From: Wolbachia endosymbiont (group B) of Germaria angustata
GTDB taxonomy: Bacteria; Pseudomonadota; Alphaproteobacteria; Rickettsiales; Anaplasmataceae
NCBI RefSeq assembly: GCF_964026725.1
Contig: NZ_OZ034691.1
Span: 434,001 to 498,000 of the forward strand
Reading direction: 5' to 3'
Length of the DNA stretch: 64,000 nucleotides
Each line of letters begins with the position of its first letter. The first letter of the stretch is position 1. The notes below the pieces were generated by a model. That model was not told the DNA's origin, made no database searches, and saw only the letters and a list, made by a program, of their open reading frames with translations. Of the stretch, positions 50,331-61,595 are shown piece after piece. The translations under genes were made by a program, and so were the position numbers.

Positions 50331-50987
50331 GTGGAAAAAAGTGTGAAATTGACTGAAGATAAAAAATTGGCCTCTGATATTCTAAAAGAGGTTGCAGATA
50401 CTAATAATAACGATAATGATAAAGTAACATTATTTGATATTAAAATAGCTTTACATGAGCGTGGTTTTGGTATTTTAATAATCATCTTCTCTTTACCGCT
50501 ATCAGTACCTATACCTGTTCCACCTGGCTATACAACCATTCTTTCTATACCTTTAATCTTATTTTCACTGCAGCTTCTATTTGGGTTTGATTCTCCTTGG
50601 ATGCCTAATTGGCTAGAAAGGAAATCTTTTCAACGGTCAACACTAGCTCTCGTGGTAGAGAAAACTTCACCTATATTAAAAAAAATAGAAAAGTTCATGA
50701 AACCAAGAATGTCTTTCATTTTTCGTGGTCCTGGTGAAAATATTTTAGCATTTATAATGCTGCTTTGTGCATTATCGATAGCAATCCCACTTCCTTTAAC
50801 TAACTTCATTCCTGCAATTGGTACAACTCTCATTTCACTGGGTATCATGAGCAAAGATGGATTTCTCTCTATAATCGGAGTATTAGTATCATTGTGTGGG
50901 TTATTACTTACTCTTGTCGTAATAGTTAAAGGACCACAGCTTATATTTGGAGCATTTTCTTTTCTAAAAAGCTTTGTATATGGTTAA
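50331..50987 (+). CDS. exoD: ExoD-family membrane protein
   Basis: 218 residues from a GTG start. It resembles ExoD of rhizobia (linked to exopolysaccharide production and alkaline tolerance, mechanism unknown). Typical features are a soluble helical N-terminus, the [20 protein letters not shown] segment, [14 protein letters not shown], a central amphipathic region ([15 protein letters not shown]) and [18 protein letters not shown]. Four to five membrane helices are expected. The stop overlaps the start of cysS by eight bases. Confidence 0.85.
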   Translation: MEKSVKLTEDKKLASDILKEVADTNNNDNDKVTLFDIKIALHERGFGILIIIFSLPLSVPIPVPPGYTTILSIPLILFSLQLLFGFDSPWMPNWLERKSFQRSTLALVVEKTSPILKKIEKFMKPRMSFIFRGPGENILAFIMLLCALSIAIPLPLTNFIPAIGTTLISLGIMSKDGFLSIIGVLVSLCGLLLTLVVIVKGPQLIFGAFSFLKSFVYG

Positions 50988-52374
50988 GCTTTACAATACT
51001 TTAACAAAAAAAAAAGAGCCCTTTACACCGATCGACAAAGATCATATAAAAATGTACGTCTGCGGACCAACAGTATATGATACTGCACATATAGGAAATG
51101 CACGTTCTGTTGTTGTTTATGATGTATTATTTCGACTACTGAAATTTTGTTATGGCAAAGTTACTTATGTGCGTAATATAACCGACATCGATGACAAGAT
51201 AATCAATGCAGCAAATAAGAAAAGTAGTAATATAGAAAGTATCAGCGCATATTATACCAAAGCTTTTCATGAAGATATGAGAAGCATAAATTGCGTAGAA
51301 CCAACACATGAACCAAAAGCAACAGAAAATATAGACCAAATTATTGAGTTAATTGAATCTTTGCTGCATTCTGGTCATGCTTATGAATCAAATAAACATG
51401 TATATTTTAGTGTAGAATCTTACCCTGAGTACGGTGTTTTATCAGGGAAAAAAATTGATGAGTTGGATCATGGTAATAGAGTTGAAGTGGGTGAAAATAA
51501 AAAACACCCAGGAGACTTCGTACTTTGGAAACCTGCAAACGAAACTGACTATAAACTTTCAAGTCACTGGAATAGTCCATGGGGAGAGGGAAGACCAGGG
51601 TGGCATATAGAATGTTCAGCAATGTCATATGCTTACCTTGGCAAAGATTTTGATATTCACGGTGGCGGTATAGACTTGCAATTTCCTCATCATGAGAATG
51701 AAATTGCGCAGAGTAAATCTGCATTTGCTGGGTCAAAGTTTGCAAAATATTGGGTACACAACGGGTTTCTTACGGTAAATGAAGAGAAAATGAGCAAATC
51801 CTTATTTAATATAGTCAAAGTAAGGGATTTGTTAGATAGTGGAATAAAGGGTGAAGTAATACGTTATGCGCTGCTTAAAACTCACTACAGAAAACCACTT
51901 GATTGGACAGAAAATGTTATCTCTGAGTCGCAAGAAACTTTAAACAAGTTTTATCGGTTATTACGTAGTACATGTATTGAGGAAAGTGATGCAGAAGTCT
52001 CTAAAGATTTTATAGAGGCTTTGAAAAACGATTTAAACATTCCTGAAGCTGTAGCCATATTGCATGAAATGGCTACAGAAATCAATAAGACAAGTAATGA
52101 ATGTGAGAGGCTCAAATTAACTAAGAAGTTTGTTAAAAGCGCAAGGTTCATTGGTATTCTTGAGTCAAGTTATCAAGAGTGGTTTGCAAGTGGTGTGAGT
52201 CATCAAGAAATAGAAAGGTTGATAGACTTAAGAAAAGTAGCAAAACAAAATAAAGATTATGATACTGCAGACAAAATAAGAGAGCAATTGAAACAAATGG
52301 GGGTTACAATTTCTGACAACGAAGATGGTACAACAACTTGGTATGGAAAATTATCTCCTATTGTTTATAGATAG
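50980..52374 (+). CDS. cysS: Cysteinyl-tRNA synthetase
   Basis: Class I synthetase charging tRNA-Cys. The ATG at 50980 gives 464 residues; an in-frame TTG at 50974 is less likely. The HIGH-type motif is in [17 protein letters not shown] and the KMSKS loop is KMSKSLFN. Zinc ligands include the first Cys and [13 protein letters not shown] with [15 protein letters not shown]. It overlaps exoD upstream and the DedA-like gene downstream, so the three are probably co-transcribed. Confidence 0.96.
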   Translation: MVKLYNTLTKKKEPFTPIDKDHIKMYVCGPTVYDTAHIGNARSVVVYDVLFRLLKFCYGKVTYVRNITDIDDKIINAANKKSSNIESISAYYTKAFHEDMRSINCVEPTHEPKATENIDQIIELIESLLHSGHAYESNKHVYFSVESYPEYGVLSGKKIDELDHGNRVEVGENKKHPGDFVLWKPANETDYKLSSHWNSPWGEGRPGWHIECSAMSYAYLGKDFDIHGGGIDLQFPHHENEIAQSKSAFAGSKFAKYWVHNGFLTVNEEKMSKSLFNIVKVRDLLDSGIKGEVIRYALLKTHYRKPLDWTENVISESQETLNKFYRLLRSTCIEESDAEVSKDFIEALKNDLNIPEAVAILHEMATEINKTSNECERLKLTKKFVKSARFIGILESSYQEWFASGVSHQEIERLIDLRKVAKQNKDYDTADKIREQLKQMGVTISDNEDGTTTWYGKLSPIVYR

Positions 52375-52756
52375 CCTAGTATCATCGCTTATCTTACCCA
52401 TACATCAAGGTTTTGTACTTTACACTATGTTATGCTTTAGGTCACATTACAATCCACTACTTATATTACTTTTTGGAGTATCGGGATCCAGTCTTGGTGG
52501 AATAGCTAACTGGTATTTAGGTAGAATAACAATTTTTATCAGAAGATCACATCACAAATTAGAGAATGAAGACAAAACACCAAAAATTGTAAGGCACCTA
52601 CTGATTTGTGCAGTTGCATTGCTTTCGTGGGTACCAGCACTTGGAAGTGTGACTCAGATTTTATCCGGTTACTTCAAGTTAAACCTTTATATTCTTGTTC
52701 CCTTAATTATTTTATCTAACTTCCTCTGTTTGTTGTATCTAACGTTTACCATCTAA
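52343..52756 (+). CDS. DedA/YqaA-type small membrane protein
   Basis: 137 residues from ATG 52343, which lies inside the cysS 3' end. Four hydrophobic segments are present, with the YqaA/VTT-like signature [20 protein letters not shown] near residue 45 and a later [19 protein letters not shown]. It matches the small DedA-like (SNARE-associated) family. Some DedA proteins move lipids across the membrane; the role here is unknown. Confidence 0.8.
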   Translation: MENYLLLFIDSLVSSLILPIHQGFVLYTMLCFRSHYNPLLILLFGVSGSSLGGIANWYLGRITIFIRRSHHKLENEDKTPKIVRHLLICAVALLSWVPALGSVTQILSGYFKLNLYILVPLIILSNFLCLLYLTFTI

Positions 52757-52786
52757 CTAAACATCAATAAATAACTTTTCTTCTGG

Positions 52787-55723
52787 TCATATTGAGCTAA
52801 ATTTCTTCTCCACACTACCTTTTAAAACGTTTTTATTAGTTTTTGTCATAATACGATCAAATACTCCTAATAACCTCTTAAATAAGCTTGGAGTGAGAGA
52901 AGAGATAGGATTAACAGATACGTTATTGTTTTTATCATCACCATTTGCTTTGTAGTCTATTGAAATAATCCCCCTACTCTTCCCACCAGTCAGAAGTTTT
53001 CCGATTATAGGGATTTTCAACAAAGATTTGTTAATTGAGTATGCCGGTATTACTTGTCCTTCAACCTGGAACTTATAATCCTTAGTATTGAGCGTACCAC
53101 TAGTACTAATGCCCAGTTCCGCTCCTTCAAGCCAAGATTCTTCAATTTCAACAGTGCCATCTTTATATGAAAAAGGTACATTAAACTTATAAAAATGCAC
53201 ACCTTCGTTCTTTATAGCATTTACAATGCCAGGAAGTGAGGACATTGATAATAAAGTAGTAAGTAATGGAGCATCTTTGATATAGAAATTGCTGATAGAT
53301 AACATACCATAATGTCCTCCATTTTCTCTCTTAGAAGATAGATAAAGAGAGAATTTGCCGTTTTTAACTGATTTACTAATCCCTAAAGAACGCAAAAGCA
53401 TACCTGAATTATCCGCGTATATTTCAAGCCCTATTTCACTGTATTCTGCTAATATACTACTATTATCCTCTGAAAACTTTCCTGTAAATTGACTTCCACT
53501 GCAATCACCTTTAGCGCAAGTTACGTTCAGCTTGGCATCTTCTATGGTAATGCCTTCTTTCATAATTATATTGTCAACATTCATAGTAACTTCTATTTTG
53601 TTACTTAATCGATTACTATCTTTGCCAAGTAAACCTAACACATCACTTAAGTTGATTTTCTCACCGTGAATAGTTATGGCATCTTTCTCCTTACCTGATT
53701 CAATTTCTATACTAAAATCATTATCAGGTAATTTAAAATTGCTAGAATTTAAATATAGATTTCCATTTTCTACTCTTCCGCTAAATTTTATGTCTAGATC
53801 ACTTCCTACAACGTCTAGTTTATCTATTAGTAACTTACCTGCTCCTTTTAGCCTTGTAGAAAATAAAACTTCATTGTGATCTTCAAAATGATTTTTCCAT
53901 CCTAAGTAGCTTGAACGCAACTCAAGCTCTGATAAATCTATATTACCATTAACATATCCAGTCTTATCTTGATTTATCGCTGATTCTATATTTGCATTGA
54001 TATAACCATCACCGAAATTAAGTATTTGAGCAGGTAAATCTCCAGTCAAACTCCAGGCAAAATTTTCATTTTTATTGCTACTTTTGAGGTCAAATAGCAG
54101 CTGTGTATTATTTACCATACCACTGCCATTTAAATCAATAAAATCTCTGCCGAAATCAAGCTTAATATCATACTTACCAAGACTTTCATTATATACGACC
54201 AAATTATCAATTTCAGAATAGAAATTTGCTGAGAAGTCCACTTTTTTACTATCACCATTTAGATTAAAAATACGAAAATTGAATATAGAATTTGCTATTC
54301 CACCTATTTTATCTCTTTCAAATTTTACCACATCATCCAGCTTAAATTTTATAGGCTCATATAACCCATAAGCATCACTTACAGCCTGACCATTAATGGT
54401 AAGAACAGAATCTTCTTTATTGAGAGAGTTCATTTCAATATGACCACTATTGATAGTAAAATTCTGAAACTTAGCTCTATTTACAATAATTTTGAGATTG
54501 TTATCCTTGAGAGTTAACTCACCGTTCAAGTTCTCTACTCGTTCAAAATCTTCATCAAATTGAACGCTGCCATTTTCTATATCAGCAACAATTACAATAC
54601 CTGACAGATCATCATTTATTAAACTATCGATTTTACCGTTAAAACTTATGATTGTATTTATAATATTCCCATCAATATTATTACAATACCACTTTCTAAA
54701 TTCATTGTTCACTAGACCATCTGGTACATAAGTACATAAATCTTTTGCAACAAGTTTACTAATATTAACTCTAAGCAAAGCATGATTTGTGCCAAAGTTC
54801 ATTTTGCCAATCAAAGAAAGGTAAGTATCATTTAACTTAAAATGAAAGTTTTTTACGCTAATGATTTCATCACTATATGTCAAATTTACATTTACATTAG
54901 TCAAGGCTAAGTTTTTACCTGAGTGACTCTCTGTATTTAACACGTATATGTTTCCATCCATAACTTCATCCCTTCCATTAATTCTCATTGAGAAGTTCCC
55001 TTTGAACCCTATTTCTTTGTCCAAATTGTAACTTTTAACTAGTGTGGAAAACTCGTTAAATAGCCCCAACTTTAGGTTATAAAATGTTCCATACAAATTT
55101 AACAAATTATTGCGATTTTTTATCATAATAGATAAATCATCTAGAATCCCCTTTTTATCTTTTGTATGAACACGAATATCCAAAACATTAAAATTTTCCT
55201 CCTTTCCTAAATATACTTTATCAATGAAGAATTCACCTTCCATATTTTTATTGATAGCAATGTTAGTAATTTCAATTCTTGAGTCTGCATTTAAGTAGAA
55301 AAAAATTTTTCTTATTGTCTTCAGCAGATTTTTTGTACTACTCATCTTATCTGTCATTACAGATGTTGTTATTCCTCTGGTCTCTTCCTTCTTGATATAT
55401 ATGTGTACATTACCAGCTAAAACCTGAGAGAACTTTTTGGAACTTAACTTAAAGTGTACAAAAAGCTCAGGAACTTCTATGGTAAAGTCAGGATTTGTTA
55501 TTTTTAAATCTGTAATGACTAGCTTGCCATCTTTCTGCCAAATAACCGAGGTACTCTCCATGCTGACATCCGAATTGGTAAATATCTTTGATATTTTTTT
55601 CTTTATATAAAAATTAATATAACTAATATTGATTTCTAAAGGACCTTCCCCTTTAAAAGGGATAAAGAAACAGAATATAAATAATAAAATTATAGAAAAT
55701 GATAGAGCTATTTTTTTAAGCAT
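52787..55723 (-). CDS. AsmA-like/YhdP-type membrane-anchored protein
   Basis: 978 residues with one N-terminal membrane helix (LKKIALSFSIILLFIFCFFI). A long periplasmic part rich in short beta strands follows. A C-terminal AsmA-like block is recognisable (FSLYLSSKRENGGHYGMLSI and VEIEESWLEGAELGISTSG). It matches the DUF3971/AsmA-like family, thought to form bridge-like channels for lipid transport to the outer membrane. Wolbachia has no lipopolysaccharide, so phospholipid movement is the more likely task (inference). It overlaps rnhA by eight bases. Confidence 0.82.
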   Translation of the reverse strand: MLKKIALSFSIILLFIFCFFIPFKGEGPLEINISYINFYIKKKISKIFTNSDVSMESTSVIWQKDGKLVITDLKITNPDFTIEVPELFVHFKLSSKKFSQVLAGNVHIYIKKEETRGITTSVMTDKMSSTKNLLKTIRKIFFYLNADSRIEITNIAINKNMEGEFFIDKVYLGKEENFNVLDIRVHTKDKKGILDDLSIMIKNRNNLLNLYGTFYNLKLGLFNEFSTLVKSYNLDKEIGFKGNFSMRINGRDEVMDGNIYVLNTESHSGKNLALTNVNVNLTYSDEIISVKNFHFKLNDTYLSLIGKMNFGTNHALLRVNISKLVAKDLCTYVPDGLVNNEFRKWYCNNIDGNIINTIISFNGKIDSLINDDLSGIVIVADIENGSVQFDEDFERVENLNGELTLKDNNLKIIVNRAKFQNFTINSGHIEMNSLNKEDSVLTINGQAVSDAYGLYEPIKFKLDDVVKFERDKIGGIANSIFNFRIFNLNGDSKKVDFSANFYSEIDNLVVYNESLGKYDIKLDFGRDFIDLNGSGMVNNTQLLFDLKSSNKNENFAWSLTGDLPAQILNFGDGYINANIESAINQDKTGYVNGNIDLSELELRSSYLGWKNHFEDHNEVLFSTRLKGAGKLLIDKLDVVGSDLDIKFSGRVENGNLYLNSSNFKLPDNDFSIEIESGKEKDAITIHGEKINLSDVLGLLGKDSNRLSNKIEVTMNVDNIIMKEGITIEDAKLNVTCAKGDCSGSQFTGKFSEDNSSILAEYSEIGLEIYADNSGMLLRSLGISKSVKNGKFSLYLSSKRENGGHYGMLSISNFYIKDAPLLTTLLSMSSLPGIVNAIKNEGVHFYKFNVPFSYKDGTVEIEESWLEGAELGISTSGTLNTKDYKFQVEGQVIPAYSINKSLLKIPIIGKLLTGGKSRGIISIDYKANGDDKNNNVSVNPISSLTPSLFKRLLGVFDRIMTKTNKNVLKGSVEKKFSSI

Positions 55724-56153
55724 CGATTATTGCTTTTCTTGCTAAACTGTCAGCTTCCTCATTGTATTTATCACCATTATGTGCTTTTACCCACTTCCAA
55801 TTAATTTCGTGTTGCAAAGCAACATTATCCAATTCCTTCCATAATTCTATATTTTTTACTGACTTCTTATTACTTGTCTTCCAGCCGTTCATTTTCCACT
55901 TACTTATCCATTCTGTTATACCGCATTTAACATAGAGGCTATCCGTATACAAACTGATATTACAAGGAAATTTTAATACCTTCAGTCCATTGATCACTGC
56001 TGTTAACTCCATTTTATTATTTGTAGTATTTTCTTCTCTACCACAGATGTTCTTTCTATGATTTTGAAATAATATGATTGCTGCCCATCCCCCTAAACCA
56101 GGGTTACCAAGGCATGCTCCATCTGTATATATTGTCACTTCCTTTTTATTCAT
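55716..56153 (-). CDS. rnhA: Ribonuclease HI
   Basis: Cleaves RNA in RNA:DNA hybrids during replication and repair. It has 145 residues. Catalytic residues are seen in VTIYTDGACLGNPG (Asp), NKMELTAVINGL (Glu) and LYTDSLYVK (Asp), and the His loop reads HNGDKYNEEADSLAR. It is full length. It is followed by the AsmA-like gene on the same strand with an eight-base overlap. Confidence 0.96.
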   Translation of the reverse strand: MNKKEVTIYTDGACLGNPGLGGWAAIILFQNHRKNICGREENTTNNKMELTAVINGLKVLKFPCNISLYTDSLYVKCGITEWISKWKMNGWKTSNKKSVKNIELWKELDNVALQHEINWKWVKAHNGDKYNEEADSLARKAIIDA

Positions 56154-56227
56154 CTTTATTGTAGTGAATGAATTAAAGTATACCGTTACTTCTATGAAAA
56201 TACTATTTTTATAGATATATAGGCAAT

Positions 56228-56326
56228 TTAAGCCCCACCTTTAAATTTTATTATGGAAACAAAGAAAAGTGCTACAACTAGCATTATTAGAAGAGAAAGT
56301 AAAAGATAGTTTTTGTGTTCTTTCAT
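56228..56326 (-). CDS. CoxF-like cytochrome oxidase mini-protein
   Basis: A 32-codon ORF, MKEHKNYLLLSLLIMLVVAL then FFVSIIKFKGGA, starting two bases after the ctaB stop. It has a charged start, a single membrane helix and an IIKF-type end. Small proteins of this shape (CoxF) lie between ctaB and ctaG in alphaproteobacterial oxidase operons and end in a similar VTIVKL/F motif. Short length limits certainty, but position and pattern agree. Confidence 0.65.
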   Translation of the reverse strand: MKEHKNYLLLSLLIMLVVALFFVSIIKFKGGA

Positions 56327-56328
56327 AA

Positions 56329-57216
56329 TCAAAACAAGTCAATAGAACAAAAAATAATACTAGCAAACAGAGAAAATAGATAGGAGATCGAATAAGAAAA
56401 CAGCTTTCTCTGCGAGCTATGACTCTTAAGCCTTATAACTGATATGGCAAACCAAATAAAAACGCAACCTTCAATAATTGCCATACTCAGGTAAAATAGA
56501 GCCTTTTTCAAAAATAGTGCTGGGAGTAAGCTAGTTAACACCAATAATACACTATAAATTAATATACGTTTTCTTGTCTTTTCCGGTCCATGGATAATAT
56601 TAAACATTGGAATTGATGCTTTTACATAATCCTTAGAACTATTTAGAGATAGAGCCCAAAAATGTGGTGGTGTCCACATAAAAATTATTAAAAATAGAAT
56701 AAAACTTTCCCAACTTACAGAGTCAGTTACAACCGCCCAGCCAATCATTGGAGGAAAAGCACCTGCTGCACCACCGATAACGATATTCTGTGGAGTACGC
56801 CTTTTTAGCCAAATTGTATATACGAAAACGTAAAATAATATGCTAACTGCAAGTAAAGCAGCAGAAATATAATTTACTGCTATTGCCATGATAAATACTG
56901 ACAATATTCCAAGAGTTATACCAAACTCAAGCGCGCTTTCTGCAAAAACTCTACCCGAAGGTATAGGACGACTTTTTGTCCTCTCCATAACCAAGTCTAT
57001 ATCTCTGTCATACCACATATTTATTGCACCTGCAGATCCTGAACCAAGAGCAATGCACATAAGAGATATTAGTGCAAGGAAAGGATGAATGCTACCTGGT
57101 GCAGCAACCATTCCAGCAACTGCAGTAAATACTACAAGATACATTATCCTTGGCTTTAGCAAATGCCAAAAATCTAATATTGTCGATTCAACGTTTAACA
57201 AAGCACTTATGTACAC
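56329..57216 (-). CDS. ctaB: Protoheme IX farnesyltransferase (heme O synthase)
   Basis: Converts heme B to heme O for cytochrome oxidase. It has 295 residues and a UbiA-type membrane fold. The first motif, [20 protein letters not shown], and PSGRV are diagnostic. The second Asp-rich loop reads [18 protein letters not shown]. Further helices contain [18 protein letters not shown] and [13 protein letters not shown]. It lies one base after ctaD in the order ctaC-ctaD-ctaB. Confidence 0.95.
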   Translation of the reverse strand: MYISALLNVESTILDFWHLLKPRIMYLVVFTAVAGMVAAPGSIHPFLALISLMCIALGSGSAGAINMWYDRDIDLVMERTKSRPIPSGRVFAESALEFGITLGILSVFIMAIAVNYISAALLAVSILFYVFVYTIWLKRRTPQNIVIGGAAGAFPPMIGWAVVTDSVSWESFILFLIIFMWTPPHFWALSLNSSKDYVKASIPMFNIIHGPEKTRKRILIYSVLLVLTSLLPALFLKKALFYLSMAIIEGCVFIWFAISVIRLKSHSSQRKLFSYSISYLFSLFASIIFCSIDLF

Positions 57217-57217
57217 T

Positions 57218-58768
57218 TTATTTTACCACTGGTGGCTTTTCGAAAGTATGAAAAGGTGGTGGTGAAGATACCGTCCACTCTAAGGTATCACCCCCCCAAG
57301 GATTATCTCCAGTTTTTTTGCCCCACTTAAAGAGATGTATAACTATAAATACAAAAAATATAACTGAAACAAAGGACATATATGAACCAATTGAGGATAT
57401 ATAATTCCAAGGGATAAACGCGTCGGGATAATCAGGTATACGCCTTGGCATACCTGCTAATCCCAGGAAATGCTGGGGTAAGAAAGTGACATTGGTGCTA
57501 ATAAAAGTGAGCCAAAAGTGTATCTTTCCTAAACACTCATTATATTGCTTACCTGACATTTTACCTATCCAATAATAAAAACCGGCGAAAGCTCCAAATA
57601 ATGTAGCAAGCGACATGACATAGTGAAAGTGAGCAACGACATAATAGGTGTCGTGCAAGAGCTTATCTATTCCACCATGAGAAAGAATTATTCCCGTTAT
57701 TCCACCGCCAACAAACATGAAAATAAAACCCAACGCAAATAGCATAGGGGTTTTAAACTCAATTGCTCCGCCCCACATAGTTGCAATCCAGCTAAAGACT
57801 TTTACACCAGTTATAACACCGATAAAAATTGTGGTAGTGCTAAAAAATGCAGCAGCGTCAGCACTAAGCCCAACAGTGAACATATGGTGAGCCCAAACCA
57901 TAAAGCCAAATACTGCTATACCTATCATTGCATAAACCATTCCTATGTAACCAAATACAGGTCTGTGAGAAAAAGTTGATACAACCTGACTTATGATGCC
58001 AAATGCAGGAAAAATAATTACGTAAACCTCCGGATGACCAAAAAACCAAAACAGATGTTGAAATAACACAGGATCACCACCACCAGCAGGATCAAAAAAG
58101 GAAGTACCAATATTGCGATCAGTAAGAAGCATAGTTATAGCACCGGCAAGCACTGGTAAGGCAACAATCAGCATAAATGCTGTTAACAAGACAGACCAAA
58201 CAAACAGTGGCATCTTAGTTAATGACATTCCTTTTGCGCGCATGTTAAATATAGTAACTATAAAGTTGATCGCCCCAACAATTGACGACATACCAGCAAC
58301 ATGAAGTGCAAGTATAGCAAGGTCAACTCCTGCACTTGGATGGGATATTACCTGTGATAAAGGTGGATATAAAGTCCAACCTGTACCTGGACCTTCACCA
58401 ATAAACACTGAGAGAATGAGCAAAATAAAAGATGACACTAATAACCAAAAACTTAAATTATTCATACGAGGAAATGCCATATCTGGTGCACCAATCATGA
58501 GAGGTACAAACCAGTTACCAAATCCTCCCATGAGGGCTGGCATTATCATAAAAAACACCATTATCAACGCATGCCCTGTAACCATTACGTTATATAATTG
58601 ATAATTATTGTTAAGTATATTAATGTGCATTAGCTGAGTGCGAATAATCACCGATAATAATCCACCAATAATTCCAGCTAATATGGAAAAAATAATGTAC
58701 AGTGTCCCTATGTCTTTATGATTAGTGGAAAACAACCAACGCTTTATGCCCTTTGGTACATCACTCAT
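57218..58768 (-). CDS. ctaD: Cytochrome c oxidase subunit I
   Basis: Catalytic subunit of the aa3-type terminal oxidase, with heme a, heme a3 and CuB. It has 516 residues and 12 membrane helices. CuB/heme ligands are in [21 protein letters not shown] (low-spin His), [20 protein letters not shown] (His-Pro-Glu-Val-Tyr) and [16 protein letters not shown]. The start [20 protein letters not shown] is mitochondrion-like. It is preceded by ctaC and followed by ctaB. Confidence 0.98.
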   Translation of the reverse strand: MSDVPKGIKRWLFSTNHKDIGTLYIIFSILAGIIGGLLSVIIRTQLMHINILNNNYQLYNVMVTGHALIMVFFMIMPALMGGFGNWFVPLMIGAPDMAFPRMNNLSFWLLVSSFILLILSVFIGEGPGTGWTLYPPLSQVISHPSAGVDLAILALHVAGMSSIVGAINFIVTIFNMRAKGMSLTKMPLFVWSVLLTAFMLIVALPVLAGAITMLLTDRNIGTSFFDPAGGGDPVLFQHLFWFFGHPEVYVIIFPAFGIISQVVSTFSHRPVFGYIGMVYAMIGIAVFGFMVWAHHMFTVGLSADAAAFFSTTTIFIGVITGVKVFSWIATMWGGAIEFKTPMLFALGFIFMFVGGGITGIILSHGGIDKLLHDTYYVVAHFHYVMSLATLFGAFAGFYYWIGKMSGKQYNECLGKIHFWLTFISTNVTFLPQHFLGLAGMPRRIPDYPDAFIPWNYISSIGSYMSFVSVIFFVFIVIHLFKWGKKTGDNPWGGDTLEWTVSSPPPFHTFEKPPVVK

Positions 58769-58783
58769 ATCTATACTCCAAAT

Positions 58784-59548
58784 TTAACTCACTAATTTTC
58801 TATTTTCGATCCACTTATTAAAATCTTCTTTGCTTACTGCTTCAACAACAATTGGCATAAATCCATGGCCTTGACCACACAATTCGTAGCACTGCCCGTA
58901 ATAAACACCTGGCTTTTTGACATTAAACCACGCCTCATTCAGCCTTCCTGGTATCGCATCAATTTTTACACCAAAAGCCGGCACTCCCCAACTGTGTATC
59001 ACATCTCCTGCTGTAACTTGTAAACGAACGTTAGTATTAACGGGTAAAATGATGTTGTTATCAACAGAGAATAGCTTCAAATCCCCTTCAATAAAGTCAT
59101 CTTTTCCCTTGATATAACTATCAAATGACACACCTTGATATTCTGGATATTGGTAGCTCCAATACCATTGATGGCCAATAACTTTTAGTGTTATGTCAGC
59201 TTTCGGTATTTCTTCCTGTAGCTTCAGTAATTTAGCGTTTTCAAAGGCTAATATTCCAACAATGATAGTTGGTATAACAAACCAAATAATTTCTAAAGGA
59301 ACACTATGGGTAGTTTTACTTATGTTTGTTACTTTGCTTTTACGAAAGCGAAACGCTATATAAGCAAGCAGCACCCACACAAAAAGCATTATTGTAACCA
59401 TCACAAGCATCACAAACGAATGTGACCTAACTACAGCCTCCATTACTTCAGTTGCAGGAGCAGGAAATCCAAATTGCCAGGAAGTAGGAGCAGAGGCAAC
59501 AGATATATTTGAGTAAAATATTATCAATAGTGCAAATAACTTCACCAT
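58784..59548 (-). CDS. ctaC: Cytochrome c oxidase subunit II
   Basis: Electron-entry subunit carrying the CuA centre. It has 254 residues: a signal or first hydrophobic segment, two membrane helices (about 44-66 and 88-103) and a periplasmic cupredoxin domain. The CuA ligands are seen as VIHSWGVPAFGVKIDAIPG and YYGQCYELCGQGHGFM (Cys-x3-Cys, His, Met). The aromatic patch HQWYWSYQYPEY, for electron transfer from cytochrome c, is intact. It is the first gene of the leftward oxidase operon. Confidence 0.97.
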   Translation of the reverse strand: MVKLFALLIIFYSNISVASAPTSWQFGFPAPATEVMEAVVRSHSFVMLVMVTIMLFVWVLLAYIAFRFRKSKVTNISKTTHSVPLEIIWFVIPTIIVGILAFENAKLLKLQEEIPKADITLKVIGHQWYWSYQYPEYQGVSFDSYIKGKDDFIEGDLKLFSVDNNIILPVNTNVRLQVTAGDVIHSWGVPAFGVKIDAIPGRLNEAWFNVKKPGVYYGQCYELCGQGHGFMPIVVEAVSKEDFNKWIENRKLVS

Positions 59549-60083
59549 ATTTTTTGCTGTAAAACTAACTATATAATAGTATATATATAAACTTACTATG
59601 CAAACAAAGATTATAGGATATACACAAGTGTTTTGCTAAATATTGAATCAAAAGTAAATGATGATTAATGTTTTTTTAGCATTTAATAAATATAATAATA
59701 CGATACTAACTTGAGGAAAAAGCATTTACATGAATCTATTTTAAGTTAAGTATTTACTTTAAGGAAATTCTATAATAAGTTTAATAGTGTCTGTTATTGC
59801 TAATAACCCTCTAGCCTCACACCTAAAAGCAGTAACAGACACTATTAAACTTTAGGTAAGTTTGTCTATTTATAATTCATTAAGGTAAAAATCTTACTAA
59901 TTCCTTTAATTCTATTATACAGCTGAGTTTACTAATTAACCTTTAATGTTTACATTAGCATTTGCATCTTAAATCAAAGATTTACATATTATAGAAAATA
60001 ATTATAAAATAATACACTACTTGTGTGTAAATTTTTTTGCATATCAAACTCTGTAAACAAATTTTTTAGAAAAGCCAAATAAA
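59549..60083. other. Intergenic region upstream of ctaC, with a long hairpin
   Basis: 535 AT-rich bases between ctaC (leftward) and the end of the HlyD-type gene. It must hold the ctaC promoter. The main feature is the 22-bp hairpin at 59779-59850. No ORF or tRNA was recognised. Confidence 0.5.
59779..59850. repeat. Long inverted repeat, 22-bp arms
   Basis: Left arm gtttaatagtgtctgttatt (plus gc) at 59779-59800 and right arm gcagtaacagacactattaa (plus ac) at 59829-59850 pair with a single mismatch around a 28-base loop. No T-run follows directly. It may be an RNA hairpin, terminator or remnant of a small mobile element. It lies between ctaC and the HlyD-type gene, which points leftward into it. 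Confidence 0.65.
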
Positions 60084-61595
60084 TTATCTCTCTATGAAAG
60101 ATCTATCGAATGTTGCAATTATAGGTGTAAACAAGAACGATAAAAGAGTGCGGGATTGAGTAACTATATATACCTCTACTGGCATACCAGGATATAGGTA
60201 TACGTTTTTAAATTGAGCAAGTTCTGATTTTGGTATCACCACTCGCACTGAATAATAACGCCCCATCCTTGGATCATCAAGAGCATCAGGGGAAATATGG
60301 TTTACTATACCGTTAATTAAACTTAAGCGACGTGCACTATAAGCGCTCAGCCTTACTTTAACTTTCAGCCCTTCTAGTCCATCGATAGAGACTATATTGC
60401 TATCTTTCTTTTTTGCTGACAGTATCTCTTCTATGTTTCTGGTTAGAACTTTAGCATCTATTATTAGATCATCATCTGATGGTACTATACTCATGATTGG
60501 AACTCCAGATTGTATAACACCACCTTCAGTGTGGTATCTTATATCTGTAACTATACCATCTTGAGGTGATTTAATTATTGTACGTGCTAACGAATCTTCA
60601 GCAACCATCAGCCTCTCTTTTAAGTCTGCAATAGATGTATTAACTTCCTTAAGCTCAGCATTTGCTCTTTCTTGAGCATCATTCTTCACATTTATAATCT
60701 CTAACTCATTTTCTCCAATCTTTTGCTGTACTTGAGATATTGCAGAACGGTAATGCCCAACTCTACCCTCAATGTCAGCAAACTGTTTTTCTAAAGCTAA
60801 AATGTGAGGTTTGCTTATATGGCCACTATCAAGTAATTGTCTTTTTGTTTCTAACTCCTCAGTTATCAAGTCATATTGCTTATGGGCTGCATTTAGTTGA
60901 AAATTTAGCCCTGCTAATTCATCATTTAACTGCTTTATACGTTGTTGCAGTATGTCAGTTTTTCCTAATATACTCTTTCTCTGAGAGTTGAACAACTTTA
61001 CCTGATTCTTTATCGCTTTATTTACAAATTCATCGTTAGATAATCTTTTAACCTCATCAGAAAATTCTAGCGTATCTAAGTCTCCCCTAATTGCAATAAG
61101 TCTTGCTTCAGTTGCCAAAAACGATAAGAGTTTTTCTTTAATTATACTCAAATTTGCCTTTTCGTTAACATCACTTAATAAAACTAAAGGCTCATCTTTC
61201 TTAACTGCCTGACCTTCTTTTACTAAAATTTTGCTTATTATTCCCCCACCCAAGTGTTGCACTATTTTTCTATTTGAAGAGACAATAACTTCTCCACTTG
61301 CATGCACTGCTCCGTCAATTGGAGCTATAGCTGACCAAATACCACCTATTCCAAAAAAGATGAATATCACCACTAAACCAAAAAATAGTGGTCCCCATGT
61401 GACTTTTAGGACTTCATTTACGTTATTACTCTCACGTTTAAAAATAAAATTTATCATCGCATCAATCCATGCGAACGTCTTATCCAAAAATTGATATTTC
61501 TTCTTTCTATTTCCTGCCCTTTGCACATCTATATCATCACTACCAATCAGGCCTGTCAAAGAAAGTCCAGCACTAAGCTTTTTTAACTTACTCAT
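60084..61595 (-). CDS. HlyD-type membrane fusion protein of type I secretion
   Basis: Periplasmic adaptor linking an inner-membrane ABC exporter to an outer-membrane channel. It has 503 residues from ATG 61595 (a GTG at 61634 would add 13). A membrane helix lies near 47-69 (PLFFGLVVIFIFFGIGGIWS), followed by a lipoyl half-motif (SNRKIVQHLGGGIISKILVKEG). A long coiled-coil hairpin (about 170-330) precedes the second lipoyl half (TIIKSPQDGIVTDI) and a beta-barrel end. The family signature fits PrtE/HlyD, length 450-500. No ABC transporter gene is adjacent. Confidence 0.9.
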   Translation of the reverse strand: MSKLKKLSAGLSLTGLIGSDDIDVQRAGNRKKKYQFLDKTFAWIDAMINFIFKRESNNVNEVLKVTWGPLFFGLVVIFIFFGIGGIWSAIAPIDGAVHASGEVIVSSNRKIVQHLGGGIISKILVKEGQAVKKDEPLVLLSDVNEKANLSIIKEKLLSFLATEARLIAIRGDLDTLEFSDEVKRLSNDEFVNKAIKNQVKLFNSQRKSILGKTDILQQRIKQLNDELAGLNFQLNAAHKQYDLITEELETKRQLLDSGHISKPHILALEKQFADIEGRVGHYRSAISQVQQKIGENELEIINVKNDAQERANAELKEVNTSIADLKERLMVAEDSLARTIIKSPQDGIVTDIRYHTEGGVIQSGVPIMSIVPSDDDLIIDAKVLTRNIEEILSAKKKDSNIVSIDGLEGLKVKVRLSAYSARRLSLINGIVNHISPDALDDPRMGRYYSVRVVIPKSELAQFKNVYLYPGMPVEVYIVTQSRTLLSFLFTPIIATFDRSFIER

